DNA of 64,000 bases, taken from Nitrosomonadales bacterium. GTDB lineage: Bacteria; Pseudomonadota; Gammaproteobacteria; Burkholderiales; Gallionellaceae. Positions 53,236 to 62,395 of this stretch are shown piece after piece (the stretch's first letter is position 1; every line of letters starts with the position of its first letter). The DNA is taken from contig JACQFX010000059.1 of assembly GCA_016199835.1 (NCBI GenBank), forward strand, positions 1 through 64,000, in the 5' to 3' direction. The notes below the pieces were generated by a model. That model had not been told where the DNA came from. It searched no databases and worked only from the letters and a program-made list of their open reading frames with translations. Both the position numbers and the translations under genes were made by a program.

Positions 53236-54295
53236 GCTTTTCAGAGGGTACCGTATGCTCTCCGGAAGTCGCCAGCATGAGGGTGCCGACTATCAGAAGC
53301 GGGATCAGTACAATGTATATTCTTGCCTCGGGGAAGTAGCCAAAGAAAACCAGCGACGCAATCAACAGCGCGTAGGTTGTCATCAATCCCAGAAGCTTAT
53401 AAGGATGCTTGTATGCCAGAAAGGCGGCCATGCAAACAATTCCCAGCAAGAATATAGCCAGCACCAACGGAACCGCAGGCTCGAATCTCGAAAAGGCATG
53501 ACCAATTGCATTCAGGTTGTCGAACAATCTGAAATGAATGTAGGGTCCGGCAAATGTTGCATTGGGAAGCATCTTCGGTGCGACTTCCTCTATCAGCAAA
53601 TGCTGACGCAGGAATTCAACTATAACCGCCCCTGACGCCAAGCAGAAAATGCCCGCAATCGCCATCCCCTTATCCAGAGATATGGCGCTCCCCGATTGTT
53701 TGTTTATTTTCCATTTTATCAATGGGTCGAGCAGCATCCACAAGGCAATGAACAACGCGCTTTCCCGATTGAAAATTGCAATTGAGAAAAGGCCTGCGAA
53801 CCAGAACCAGCGCTTCCCCGCGATAACAAAATCCACGAACAGCAGAAAGAATATCGCGTCCAGATAATCCCATGCGTACAACCAGGGCGGCGCCAGCAGA
53901 AAAGTAAAGCCCAGGTGGAACAGAAAAATGGCCATCAGGGCATGCTCCATTTTCCCTCCGATGCGCTTCCCGATTTTCCAGGCGAGGAATCCGGCAATCA
54001 TCAGCGCAACGATGGAGAAAAATATGTGCGCTACAACATAGCTTGGGAAGAGCGGGGAAATAACATCGATAGCGTATGGCCCGAGCACACGATTTTGATA
54101 GACGCGCCAATATGGCTTGCCAATGGTAATTCCGTAGGCCGCTTCAGCCGAACTGATAAACCCATTTTGCAGAAACATTGCGATGAGGCGGAATTGGACA
54201 ACGGCAAGAAATGCCGCAATGGCAGCCCCGATGAGATTGAATTTAATTTCAGAACGTGTCAATTTTTCCTCGGGAGAAAGTGTGGGCGACAACAA
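53225..54295 (-). CDS. Polytopic membrane protein of the glycan region
   Basis: A 356-residue protein with about nine transmembrane helices and a short charged N-terminus. Charged residues (WLYAWDYLDAIFFLLFVDF, FNRESALFIALWMLLDP) lie in the pattern of GT-C type glycosyltransferases or polymer exporters, but no family is recognised. It ends by overlapping the OGT-fusion gene by 11 nt, suggesting joint expression. A role in lipid-linked sugar transfer is plausible but unproven. Confidence 0.75.
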   Translation of the reverse strand: MLSPTLSPEEKLTRSEIKFNLIGAAIAAFLAVVQFRLIAMFLQNGFISSAEAAYGITIGKPYWRVYQNRVLGPYAIDVISPLFPSYVVAHIFFSIVALMIAGFLAWKIGKRIGGKMEHALMAIFLFHLGFTFLLAPPWLYAWDYLDAIFFLLFVDFVIAGKRWFWFAGLFSIAIFNRESALFIALWMLLDPLIKWKINKQSGSAISLDKGMAIAGIFCLASGAVIVEFLRQHLLIEEVAPKMLPNATFAGPYIHFRLFDNLNAIGHAFSRFEPAVPLVLAIFLLGIVCMAAFLAYKHPYKLLGLMTTYALLIASLVFFGYFPEARIYIVLIPLLIVGTLMLATSGEHTVPSEKHEP

Positions 54296-54324
54296 CTGCC
54301 GCCTTCCTCTTGGCGCTAAATTAA

Positions 54325-55701
54325 TTAAACAGCCTGATTGCCAAAGCGGGCTTCTATGAGCCGTATCCTCTTGGCAATTTGTTCGGACTGGAAACCACTC
54401 GCATTGAGTCGGCGCAGACTACCCAGCGACGCTTGCCCGGTATGGTAGGACGAGAACGCACGCAACAACTCGCCCTGCTCCAGCAAGGATGCCAACATCC
54501 ACTCAGCCAAATTATTACCGGGCGGTATTGTATCGAATCGTTCCGAGCTTGGTAGAAATTGTTCCTCCAGCCGCATTCCCCCGCTTTGAAATAAAGCGAG
54601 CGCTTGCGCAATCACATTAACGGCAAATGATCGCAAACCATATTCCCACGCCACTCTGGAAAGACTGCAAAGACGCGGCAGATTGGCATGCCGATCACAG
54701 ACTTTGCGCAACAGCAACAGCGATTGATGCAAGGATGCGAGACGGGTACCAGGCGAATGTTCCGAATTATGGGCACTGAAGAAATAAGCCAATGCCTGCC
54801 CGTATTCTTCCGAGCCCGGGCTCTCCCGATGAGGGAGCGCCTTTATCGGCAAAGATTGCATGCAGGGTAACTGCGTGAGGGTTTCCTTCCAGTTTTCATC
54901 TCGCAACGGATCGGATAGCGGGGAGCGTGACAACCAGTTGGAGCTTTCCAGTTTCTGCGCCCGATCAGCTTTGCAGCAAAATAAATTTAATTGGCTAGGA
55001 TCGAGTTGTTCATGCATGGAAAATGGCGCCAGCACATCCAGCCCCGGGATTAGACGATATGTAGCGTATCCAGAATTTTCAAACAGGCGGATCAGCGGCA
55101 GATTCAGTGCACTGCCATGCTTGACTTCAAACATGACCAGCGGCGAGGTGCGCTCAAAGAATGTCACACCGCCTTTAAGAATATTGCTTTCCTCCCCCTC
55201 GGCATCCAGCTTCACAAAAGCGATATCTTCCCAGCGGTATTGCTGCATGGCCTGATCCAGAGTGGTCAGCGCTACATTTTCTGAATTTTCTATTGATCCC
55301 GTCAGGCTATTCAGTTCGCTATTTTGATTAAGGCTAAGCCGCGCGGTTCCCACGTGGTCCGACAGCGCAGCCTGAATTAGCGTGACATTTTCATAGCGGT
55401 TAATATGGATACTGCGTTGCAGGTAAGCTGCGGTGGATGCGGCAGGTTCGAAGGCCCAGACGTGCCCATGCAAACCGGCGATTGCCGCCATGGAAAGGGT
55501 ATACACGCCGTAATTCGCGCCGATATCAATCACATTCTGGCCGGGTCGCAGAATCTTGCGTACAAATTTTATTTCATCCTCGAACCAGTCTCCCTGTTCT
55601 TGCAAGATGTAGGGGGTGATCAGTTGGAGCGAATTGGGAACAGATATCTTCGTCCCTCCACTTATTTCGATCTCCAGATCATCGCTGCAAGTTGAACTCA
55701 T
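54325..55701 (-). CDS. FkbM-family methyltransferase with a long C-terminal extension
   Basis: A 458-residue protein. The N-terminal 250 residues form the FkbM SAM-methyltransferase domain: NVIDIGANYGVYTLSMAAIA, HVWAFEPAASTAAYLQRSIH and the KLDAEGEESNILKGG motif. The remaining 200 residues are helical, with repeating LxxL patterns and no named domain. FkbM enzymes O-methylate sugars, often in exopolysaccharide or flagellin glycans. It lies between acyltransferase and polytopic membrane genes, consistent with glycan decoration. Confidence 0.85.
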   Translation of the reverse strand: MSSTCSDDLEIEISGGTKISVPNSLQLITPYILQEQGDWFEDEIKFVRKILRPGQNVIDIGANYGVYTLSMAAIAGLHGHVWAFEPAASTAAYLQRSIHINRYENVTLIQAALSDHVGTARLSLNQNSELNSLTGSIENSENVALTTLDQAMQQYRWEDIAFVKLDAEGEESNILKGGVTFFERTSPLVMFEVKHGSALNLPLIRLFENSGYATYRLIPGLDVLAPFSMHEQLDPSQLNLFCCKADRAQKLESSNWLSRSPLSDPLRDENWKETLTQLPCMQSLPIKALPHRESPGSEEYGQALAYFFSAHNSEHSPGTRLASLHQSLLLLRKVCDRHANLPRLCSLSRVAWEYGLRSFAVNVIAQALALFQSGGMRLEEQFLPSSERFDTIPPGNNLAEWMLASLLEQGELLRAFSSYHTGQASLGSLRRLNASGFQSEQIAKRIRLIEARFGNQAV

Positions 55702-55704
55702 ATC

Positions 55705-55815
55705 TTATCCTTCCTTGACCCAATGCACGTTGGGCATTCCCATAATTTCAATCTGGCGGTCGTCGCCGCTATGTATCTCTGCCACCCGCGCTATGTCGCG
55801 ACAGCCGGTTGGGCG
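55705..55815 (-). pseudogene. Possible remnant of a gene end between acyltransferase and FkbM
   Basis: In a frame shifted relative to the acyltransferase, 36 codons read through to TAA (55705-55707): RPTGCRDIARVAEIHSGDDR then QIEIMGMPNVHWVKEG. A TAG precedes them and only internal ATGs are available, so this is either chance or the tail of a gene cut by rearrangement. It sits directly before the FkbM ribosome binding site. Confidence 0.25.
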
Positions 55816-56897
55816 CTACCGTTAGCTACGGTGCGGGTAAAATTTCTCTTGAATTTGAGTATCGGCTTTTCCATGGCATAGTAAGAAAGCACAGCCACAA
55901 GGAAAGTCGCAAGGGTTCCAAGCCCCATGGTGACAGGCCCGGGGTGCAAACCAAACGCATACATCATTCGATACATCGGGTAATGCCAAAGGTACAAGCC
56001 ATACGAAATTGACCCTACCCAAACCAGCCATCTCATAGCCAGGAATTTTCTGACGAAACTTCGAGGATTAGTGAGTGCGTCAATAACCAATATTGCCGTA
56101 AGCAGCTCAACGGCAACAAGCCCGAACTGATACATCCACGGCGCGCGCAAATCACTAAAAACGAAAAGAACAGACAGGCATGCCACAGAAACAGGAGCCA
56201 TAAAAGCAAGAAGCCTCGAAAGAATTCCTTCCGTGTTTATCAGGCCAGAAGCCAGGGCCACTCCAAAAGTGCAACCAACCATGAGTGCATCAGCCCTTGT
56301 ATCCAGGCCATTGTAAAGGCGCAAAGGCGTTGAGCCATTCGACAGAAGATAGACTCTGAGAGCCCACGAAAAGAGCGCGATGGCCGCCGCAAAAATTACT
56401 ACCTGATACCGCTTCTTGCATACGCGCAACAGCGTCAGAAGCGCAATGGGCCAAACAATGTAAAACTGCTCCTCAATGGAGAGTGACCATGTGTACCCCA
56501 GAACATCAGGCGGATGCATGGAGAATGCTCTGGCCCAATTTGTAAGATAGGCGAGCGAAATCAGGGCATCGATATAATTCCGATTGGCCTGCTCTTCCCC
56601 CAGAAATGCGAAGCTGACAACACAGAATGTAATCAGTAACGTTAGCAATGCAGGCCCGAGTCGAAGCACGCGTCTCATATAAAAAGCCCTGAGGCTCACA
56701 CTGCCATAGCGGTCAAATTCCGACACGAGCAGAGAGGTGATCAGGAATCCACTTAATACAAAAAAAATGTCCACCCCAATAAACCCGCCTCTCAAAAAGG
56801 GGGCGCCTGCATGATAAGCCATCACCCCTAGAATGGCGACACCGCGAAGCCCATCCAGCTCCGGCCTGTAACCTGACTTGAAATCCCCCTGAGACAC
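55791..56897 (-). CDS. Acyltransferase family 3 membrane protein (OafA/YrhL type)
   Basis: A 368-residue polytopic protein. It starts with YRPELDGLRGVAILGVMAYH, the hallmark with catalytic His near residue 28. RGGFIGVDIFFVLSGFLIT and the SLSIEEQFYIVWPIALLTLL motif follow, with about ten transmembrane helices. These enzymes O-acetylate (or otherwise acylate) polysaccharides or lipids. It belongs with the FkbM/OGT/membrane genes as a surface-glycan modification cluster. The gap upstream (56898-57066) holds no gene. Confidence 0.92.
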   Translation of the reverse strand: MSQGDFKSGYRPELDGLRGVAILGVMAYHAGAPFLRGGFIGVDIFFVLSGFLITSLLVSEFDRYGSVSLRAFYMRRVLRLGPALLTLLITFCVVSFAFLGEEQANRNYIDALISLAYLTNWARAFSMHPPDVLGYTWSLSIEEQFYIVWPIALLTLLRVCKKRYQVVIFAAAIALFSWALRVYLLSNGSTPLRLYNGLDTRADALMVGCTFGVALASGLINTEGILSRLLAFMAPVSVACLSVLFVFSDLRAPWMYQFGLVAVELLTAILVIDALTNPRSFVRKFLAMRWLVWVGSISYGLYLWHYPMYRMMYAFGLHPGPVTMGLGTLATFLVAVLSYYAMEKPILKFKRNFTRTVANGSAQPAVAT

Positions 56898-57066
56898 GCG
56901 AATCCTCTCTACGTCTGGAAACTACTGGACTATCCCACCAGTCAGTATTATTGCAAATAGAAAAACGTGCAGACTCTTGCTAATCGGCTGCCACATCACA
57001 TCCAGCCCCCTACCGTTCCCCAACCAAATTCTGGAACAGCAGAACAATTTCATGGCCATCATTCCA

Positions 57067-57657
57067 TCAATGCCCAGCTCCGTTTTTTGTCATGGTCACA
57101 CTACTATGCGCCGCATTCACTTTGCCCCCCCACTCCCATACTGCCGCTTCTGCCTTGCGCCGGTAAGGGTCATCGGCCGGCGCCAGATGCAGATAAGCAC
57201 GCATGGCCCCGAGTGCACCCGGCAAATCATTCATGCCTTCCAATGCCTCGGCCAGACCATAGTAGGCATTGAGCTGTGTCTTGCGCAGTGCCAAAGCGCC
57301 CTCGAAAAAATCCCTGGCTATGCCATAGCGCTTCAGGCCGATCAGCGCAAAGCCAGCATTGACGTGCGCCTCCGGCATGTTGGGCGACAACTCAAGTACG
57401 CGGTGGAAAGCCGTAAGTGCATGCTCGTAATTTTTGGCCTGAAGCATGGCAACGCCCTGGTCGAAACGCTGCCTGATTTCCGCTTCAGTTTTTTCCCGCA
57501 CATGAGCCGCACGCTCATCCTGTGAACCATCCATTACGGAAGTCGGGCGCAATGTATTCGGCAAATATGCGATGGCGAAACCACCCACGACAACCAGCGC
57601 GGTGGTAATCAACAACGCCCGCAAGCGTTGGTCACGCCGTTTTTTTTGCGGCTCCAT
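57067..57657 (-). CDS. Membrane-anchored TPR protein near cytochrome c maturation genes
   Basis: A protein of about 196 residues. The short basic cytoplasmic start (EPQKKRRDQRLRAL) is followed by one transmembrane helix (about residues 15-35) and two to three TPR units (YEHALTAFHRVLELSPNMPE, RKTQLNAYYGLAEALEGMND). ATG 57657, 4 nt after the ccsA stop, is chosen over an upstream in-frame start at 57705. It resembles NrfG/CcmI-type chaperones that bring apocytochromes to the haem ligation machinery; that role is inferred from its position. Confidence 0.75.
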   Translation of the reverse strand: MEPQKKRRDQRLRALLITTALVVVGGFAIAYLPNTLRPTSVMDGSQDERAAHVREKTEAEIRQRFDQGVAMLQAKNYEHALTAFHRVLELSPNMPEAHVNAGFALIGLKRYGIARDFFEGALALRKTQLNAYYGLAEALEGMNDLPGALGAMRAYLHLAPADDPYRRKAEAAVWEWGGKVNAAHSSVTMTKNGAGH

Positions 57658-57661
57658 CACG

Positions 57662-58480
57662 TCAGACAGCCCCCTTGTGTGGGGACGGTGAAATGAAAGG
57701 CACACCGAAAAATGTCAGGAAAGCCAGAACGAATACGCCCAGCACCATCAGCGCACCGGTGCGTGGCGTGGTCTTGTAGGTAAAACGCGCATGCAGCGAG
57801 AAGGCCACAAACAGCCAGGTCAGGAAAGCCCAGGTTTCCAGCGGGTCCCAGTTCCAGTAGCGACCCCATGCATCCTGCGCCCAGATGGCGCCTGCAATCA
57901 GCATCAAGGTGTCGAAAATCAAACCGATCGCCATGAAACGGAAGGACAACTCATCGAGCCGATCATCGTTCGGCATGCGCGTGAAACGGCCCGCGCCATA
58001 TCGGCTCTGACGCAACAGTATGATGCCCGAGATGCCTACCGCCACCAGCACAGTACCCAGAAAAATTTTGCCGAACCCGATATGGATGAATAACCAGACG
58101 GTGTGATAGGTCGCCGGCAGATGTCCCGCATTCGGGCTGGTCATCAGCAGCCAGCCCATCATCACAAACAGGATCGGCATCACCACCGCCGCCGTCGCGC
58201 GGATCTGCGGAATGCGCCAGTAGGCAATCACATAAACCGTGAGCAAACTCCAGATGTTGCTCAGCAGGATTTCGTACATCGTGATGTAAGGGCCGTGACC
58301 AAGGCGGTCCCAGCGGAAAGCAATGGACAACGTTTGCAGTGCCAGCCCTGCCAGCAGCAAGCCCAGCACCGTGCGCTCGGGCTTGCGTTGCAACACCACA
58401 CCGAAGATCGCCACCGTTCCTGCCAGCACATAGAACACCAGCGCCGCCCACAATGTTTGCAGTTCCAATTCCAGGGTCAT
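57662..58480 (-). CDS. ccsA: Cytochrome c biogenesis protein CcsA (haem handling)
   Basis: A 272-residue integral membrane protein with about eight helices and the haem-binding tryptophan-rich motif WGRYWNWDPLETWAFLTWL. Conserved histidines (THTVW.. region YHTVWLFIHIGFGK, and LHARF) flank it. CcsA of the System II (Ccs) pathway carries haem across the membrane and ligates it to CxxCH motifs together with ResB/Ccs1. It is 6 nt from resB, and the pair serves the adjacent 11-haem cytochrome and probably others. Confidence 0.92.
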   Translation of the reverse strand: MTLELELQTLWAALVFYVLAGTVAIFGVVLQRKPERTVLGLLLAGLALQTLSIAFRWDRLGHGPYITMYEILLSNIWSLLTVYVIAYWRIPQIRATAAVVMPILFVMMGWLLMTSPNAGHLPATYHTVWLFIHIGFGKIFLGTVLVAVGISGIILLRQSRYGAGRFTRMPNDDRLDELSFRFMAIGLIFDTLMLIAGAIWAQDAWGRYWNWDPLETWAFLTWLFVAFSLHARFTYKTTPRTGALMVLGVFVLAFLTFFGVPFISPSPHKGAV

Positions 58481-58486
58481 GCCGAG

Positions 58487-59503
58487 CTAATCCTTATCCC
58501 AAGGGCGTACCGAGAACTTCTTCCAGAAGTGCAGAGCCAGACTCAGCACTGCCAGCATGCCTGCCGCCAATAACCATGGCAAAGTAAAATCATAAAATAC
58601 CGTATAACCCATCCAGCTATGCAGTCCATCATAGACCAGCACACCATCCGCCAACCGCACCGATTCGCCCGATTTTAGCTCATGGCGAACCTCGCCTTCC
58701 CGCACGATTATCCGATGCTGGGAGGGCAGGCGAAATTCGGATGGCCTTTCCGGGTCAAGTATCACCTCGTCAAATTGCAACATGATCCACAGCGGCATTC
58801 TGGAGCCCGGCGGAGTCCATTCAAGCGACTGCTTGTATTCATGCAATGGATAAGCCGGTAAATGCACCGTGCCCAACATGGGTGAACCACCCGAATTGGG
58901 TTGCCAGATAAATGCCGGGGCATATCCCTTGTTGAAGCTGGTATAGAAACGATAACCCGCCAGGATCAGCGCATCCTGATCGCCGATCACCTCGCGATGC
59001 ACTCGCCCCTCTGTGTCTGTCCACGCCACCTGATTGCGCGTGTCACCCCGACGCATGCCTTTGGCGTAACTTACAGTGAAACCCTCGTTGCTGAATTGCA
59101 ATTCGCTCAGCTTGCGCGGATGCCAGGGACCACTCTCCTCCTGCGTCAACTGGCCATCGAACACTTCACCTTCGGCCAATTCCAATTGGCCTTTCAGGTA
59201 AGTAAGTCTCCCGATCGCGACCAACAATACGATTGCGATCAATGCCAAATGGAAAATCAGCAAAGGCGTCTGGCGGCGAAACACCGGATTAGTCATCACC
59301 GTTGCAGCAAGGTTCACCGCGCAAGCAGCAAGCGGCACAACCAGCGCCCAAGTGGCTTGCGTTTTTGAGGTATACGCAACGATCACCCCGGCTGCCAGTG
59401 CAACGATAATCAGCAAGGTAAACTTGAGGGAAGCCAGAATATCCAGAAGCTGCCACAAGATGCCTTGTAGCGGAGCGTTTCGTAACGGGTCAGGCTGTTC
59501 CAC
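58487..59503 (-). CDS. resB: ResB-like cytochrome c biogenesis protein (Ccs1)
   Basis: A 338-residue protein with N-terminal transmembrane helices (LLDILASLKFTLLIIVALAA and following), a periplasmic middle domain (about residues 130-290) and a final helix (FTLPWLLAAGMLAVLSLALH). The layout matches ResB/Ccs1, the partner of CcsA in System II. It presents the apocytochrome and maintains the cysteines. It is somewhat shorter than canonical ResB, which is common when it is dedicated to one multihaem cytochrome. It is preceded by the cytochrome gene. Confidence 0.88.
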   Translation of the reverse strand: MEQPDPLRNAPLQGILWQLLDILASLKFTLLIIVALAAGVIVAYTSKTQATWALVVPLAACAVNLAATVMTNPVFRRQTPLLIFHLALIAIVLLVAIGRLTYLKGQLELAEGEVFDGQLTQEESGPWHPRKLSELQFSNEGFTVSYAKGMRRGDTRNQVAWTDTEGRVHREVIGDQDALILAGYRFYTSFNKGYAPAFIWQPNSGGSPMLGTVHLPAYPLHEYKQSLEWTPPGSRMPLWIMLQFDEVILDPERPSEFRLPSQHRIIVREGEVRHELKSGESVRLADGVLVYDGLHSWMGYTVFYDFTLPWLLAAGMLAVLSLALHFWKKFSVRPWDKD

Positions 59504-59578
59504 GACCTGACCTTGATCTCTGTGCCATTTTTAATTCAGGCGTTGCGACAAGAATAACCGGCGAAGCAAGGCACTCCA

Positions 59579-62395
59579 TCACGGTGGCGTTTGACAAGTC
59601 TCGGTGCCCGTTTTCATCCAGTTCAAGCCAGTCAAACCATTGCCGCCATTCTGGCCCGATGAGCCGCAATCTGCCGCAGTCCATTTGCCGCTAGGCTTGA
59701 AGTTGACGACCTTGAGTCTCGCATTTAAGTAATAAGGTGGCGCATTATAACCAGCCGCCGAACCTCCATTTACTTCTACACCACCCAATCCGGCTTCTGC
59801 TCCCACATCATTCAGGTTCACCAGCAGCGCCTTGTTTTTCCAGCCGTGCGGCACGGCCACATGACACCAGTTACAACGAACCTTTTTGCCCGGCTGCGTG
59901 AGTGCAATCCGATCAACGTGAAGTTGATGGCCGTCCGTCCCCGCCCCGGTATCGCCGCCCGCTGGATCTATTCCGAAGCCAGTTGCCTTCCCGCCGCCTC
60001 CCACACCCTGCGCATAGCTGGCGTAGTCGTGACACTTGAAGCACAGCCCATCACTCTGCCCATCACCCGTAGCGTTATCCCACATGCCTTTCAGGATAAA
60101 ATCGTTACTCGAACCATGCGGCCCCCAAGAGGTGCTGCCATTGATCTCGCCACCATCAGGGGCTACAGAAACTGACGAATTTACCTTGACGCCATGGCAA
60201 TCGCTGCAATACATGGTCTGGTTGCCCACCGCATCAATGCCGGCAACAATGTTGCCCCACGGCGCATTAAACGCTGCGGCATTCATGCCGCCGCGCAGAG
60301 CGGGAGTGCGTCCAGTGGCATCCATCACCGGATGCCAACTGCGATGGTTATTATTGTTATAGGCAGACCCTGCTCCGCCATCTATCCCGACATTGAGGGT
60401 AACAAGCCCTGAAGTCTCGCCCTTATGGGAAGTCGGCGCCTGGAATTCTTTCGCCTGGTTAGTGTAATAATACAACCCATTTTTGCCTGCCTGGGTCAGT
60501 CCGGCGCTCGTCCCCAGCGCTGGCCGATCGGATAAAGCCTCCACCCCGTTATTATCACTGTATCCATAATCAGAGTGGCATTTCAGGCAAATCTGGTATT
60601 CGCGGGTAACATAAGTTTCGGTCACCGAGGTAGCTGTGCTCATACCAGGATCTCCACGTTTAACGGTATAAGTCGTCAACAGGCTCGGATCATTAAAAGA
60701 GTGGGAGCCATAGCTGCTCGGTTCCACGCCGAAAGTACCACGCAACACACCCGATGCAATATTGGTATGTATATAGTCAGTCGCATCATGATCGCGATTA
60801 AGGCCGGTAGTGGCATCATGCGTGCCCGCGTTCTCGGATGTGGTGCCGGGAACCGTCATGGCGGATCGCGTTTTCTGCACCCGATGTGGATTGTGGCAAT
60901 CGGAGCATTCAGCATGGCGATTATTCAGATTGCCGACACCAAGCTTGGTACGATTTTCGACAAAATCAGCGCCACATTTGTTGGTTGAGTTGGTGCAATT
61001 AATCGGCCCCGTGACATTCATTCCGGAGTCATCAAAGTTCCCGCCGATATCATGCACTTCGGCGTTTGCTGCCTGCTCATATGACTTGATCGGCATATGC
61101 CTGGACAACTCAAAATCAGCTTTGATGTCCTGCACCGGGTTCCCGGTAACAGCGCTATTTCCGCTGCTCGTGTGACATTGATAACATGCTTCTTCAATTG
61201 CGGATGTACCTCCCGCCTTGATGGAGGTGCTCGGATTGAAATTTGGATCAGAACTGGCTCCGTTACTGACACCTTCACGCAACAGCCAGCGACTGCCCTG
61301 GACGGAATGCGTGTCGTGACAATTCAGGCAGGAAGCTTTCCAGACCGGCAAATCTAGCGGAAATTCATTTCGCGCTGCCGTGCCATTTTTATATGTTTGC
61401 GTAGCCACATTGGAATTGGCATGGACAGAATATGTCCAGGCACCGACACCGTTATCCTTATCATGGCAGGCTACGCAATTGATATCGTTAGCAGAGTTAT
61501 ATGTTGTAATCGGACTCGCGGTCTGGAAACGATTCAAGCGCAAAAATTTCTGATTGCCATTCGTTGCCTCATCGGTTTCCCGCAAATGGGGGTCGTGACA
61601 GGTAGCGCACTGGATCTGACCTACGCCACTATTTCCAGTCGGTTCCAATGCTGCTTTTGGCCAGTGTCCCGCATCCCGGATACCGATGATTTCGCCTGTT
61701 CCGGCAGGATATTTCTGATTAATGTCCACGGCACGCAGCTCGCCGTCACGACTTGATAGCGCCGTGGTGTAGTCCACCGATATTGGATGATCGTTAGTCA
61801 GATCGACGCCCAGATTGCGCGTATATCCTGTGTCCGTTCCGCTGCCAGACGGCATGACGCCGCTGGCGGTGCCCGCCATCTCTATCATTACCCCCCCAGG
61901 AGATTGTCCACCAGCGCCATTCAACACATTGACGCCGCCTATGGCAAGGGTTCCATCATGGCAGGACAGGCAAAGCTTGGAACTGCCCGCAGGATCCCGC
62001 AGGCTGGCTTGAATGACGTCTGCATCAAGCGACGACGATGTATAGGGAGCATAAGTTGCATCGGAAAATTTACGGTTCCACAACGGCATCACTTGCGCCG
62101 ATGCACCGTGCGGCGTATGGCAAAACACGCATACCTGGCTCTCTGATGTTGCTTTGACCGTTCGAATCGGAACCGTGCCGCCAGAAGGCAAACTGGTTTC
62201 ATCGGCAACTGCGGAAAGATTATGTTTCGTCCCCCGGATATCCGATATCTTGGCGGCCAACACACTGCTGCCTGGCAAGGCCATGCATAACATGGCGAAC
62301 ACCATCAAATACCATTTTTTACTTTCCGAGCAGAAAAGCACAAAAGCGCGCATTACGCAGGAATTTTTCCTCGTTTGTAGAACAGGATTATTCAT
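59579..62395 (-). CDS. Undecahaem c-type cytochrome, secreted
   Basis: A protein of about 938 residues with 11 CxxCH motifs, in order CVFCH, CLSCH, CATCH, CVACH, CLNCH, CYQCH, CSDCH, CLKCH, CSDCH, CFKCH, CNWCH. The start ATG 62395 overlaps the preceding NHL gene's stop (TAATGA); a longer frame from 62482 runs inside that gene. The N-terminus has a hydrophobic export segment (YLMVFAMLCMALPGSSVLA). Several motifs are followed by DPH/NPH/TPHG, as in doubled-CxxCH cytochromes. It is likely a periplasmic or outer-surface electron carrier. Substrate or partner is unknown. Confidence 0.92.
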   Translation of the reverse strand: MNNPVLQTRKNSCVMRAFVLFCSESKKWYLMVFAMLCMALPGSSVLAAKISDIRGTKHNLSAVADETSLPSGGTVPIRTVKATSESQVCVFCHTPHGASAQVMPLWNRKFSDATYAPYTSSSLDADVIQASLRDPAGSSKLCLSCHDGTLAIGGVNVLNGAGGQSPGGVMIEMAGTASGVMPSGSGTDTGYTRNLGVDLTNDHPISVDYTTALSSRDGELRAVDINQKYPAGTGEIIGIRDAGHWPKAALEPTGNSGVGQIQCATCHDPHLRETDEATNGNQKFLRLNRFQTASPITTYNSANDINCVACHDKDNGVGAWTYSVHANSNVATQTYKNGTAARNEFPLDLPVWKASCLNCHDTHSVQGSRWLLREGVSNGASSDPNFNPSTSIKAGGTSAIEEACYQCHTSSGNSAVTGNPVQDIKADFELSRHMPIKSYEQAANAEVHDIGGNFDDSGMNVTGPINCTNSTNKCGADFVENRTKLGVGNLNNRHAECSDCHNPHRVQKTRSAMTVPGTTSENAGTHDATTGLNRDHDATDYIHTNIASGVLRGTFGVEPSSYGSHSFNDPSLLTTYTVKRGDPGMSTATSVTETYVTREYQICLKCHSDYGYSDNNGVEALSDRPALGTSAGLTQAGKNGLYYYTNQAKEFQAPTSHKGETSGLVTLNVGIDGGAGSAYNNNNHRSWHPVMDATGRTPALRGGMNAAAFNAPWGNIVAGIDAVGNQTMYCSDCHGVKVNSSVSVAPDGGEINGSTSWGPHGSSNDFILKGMWDNATGDGQSDGLCFKCHDYASYAQGVGGGGKATGFGIDPAGGDTGAGTDGHQLHVDRIALTQPGKKVRCNWCHVAVPHGWKNKALLVNLNDVGAEAGLGGVEVNGGSAAGYNAPPYYLNARLKVVNFKPSGKWTAADCGSSGQNGGNGLTGLNWMKTGTETCQTPP

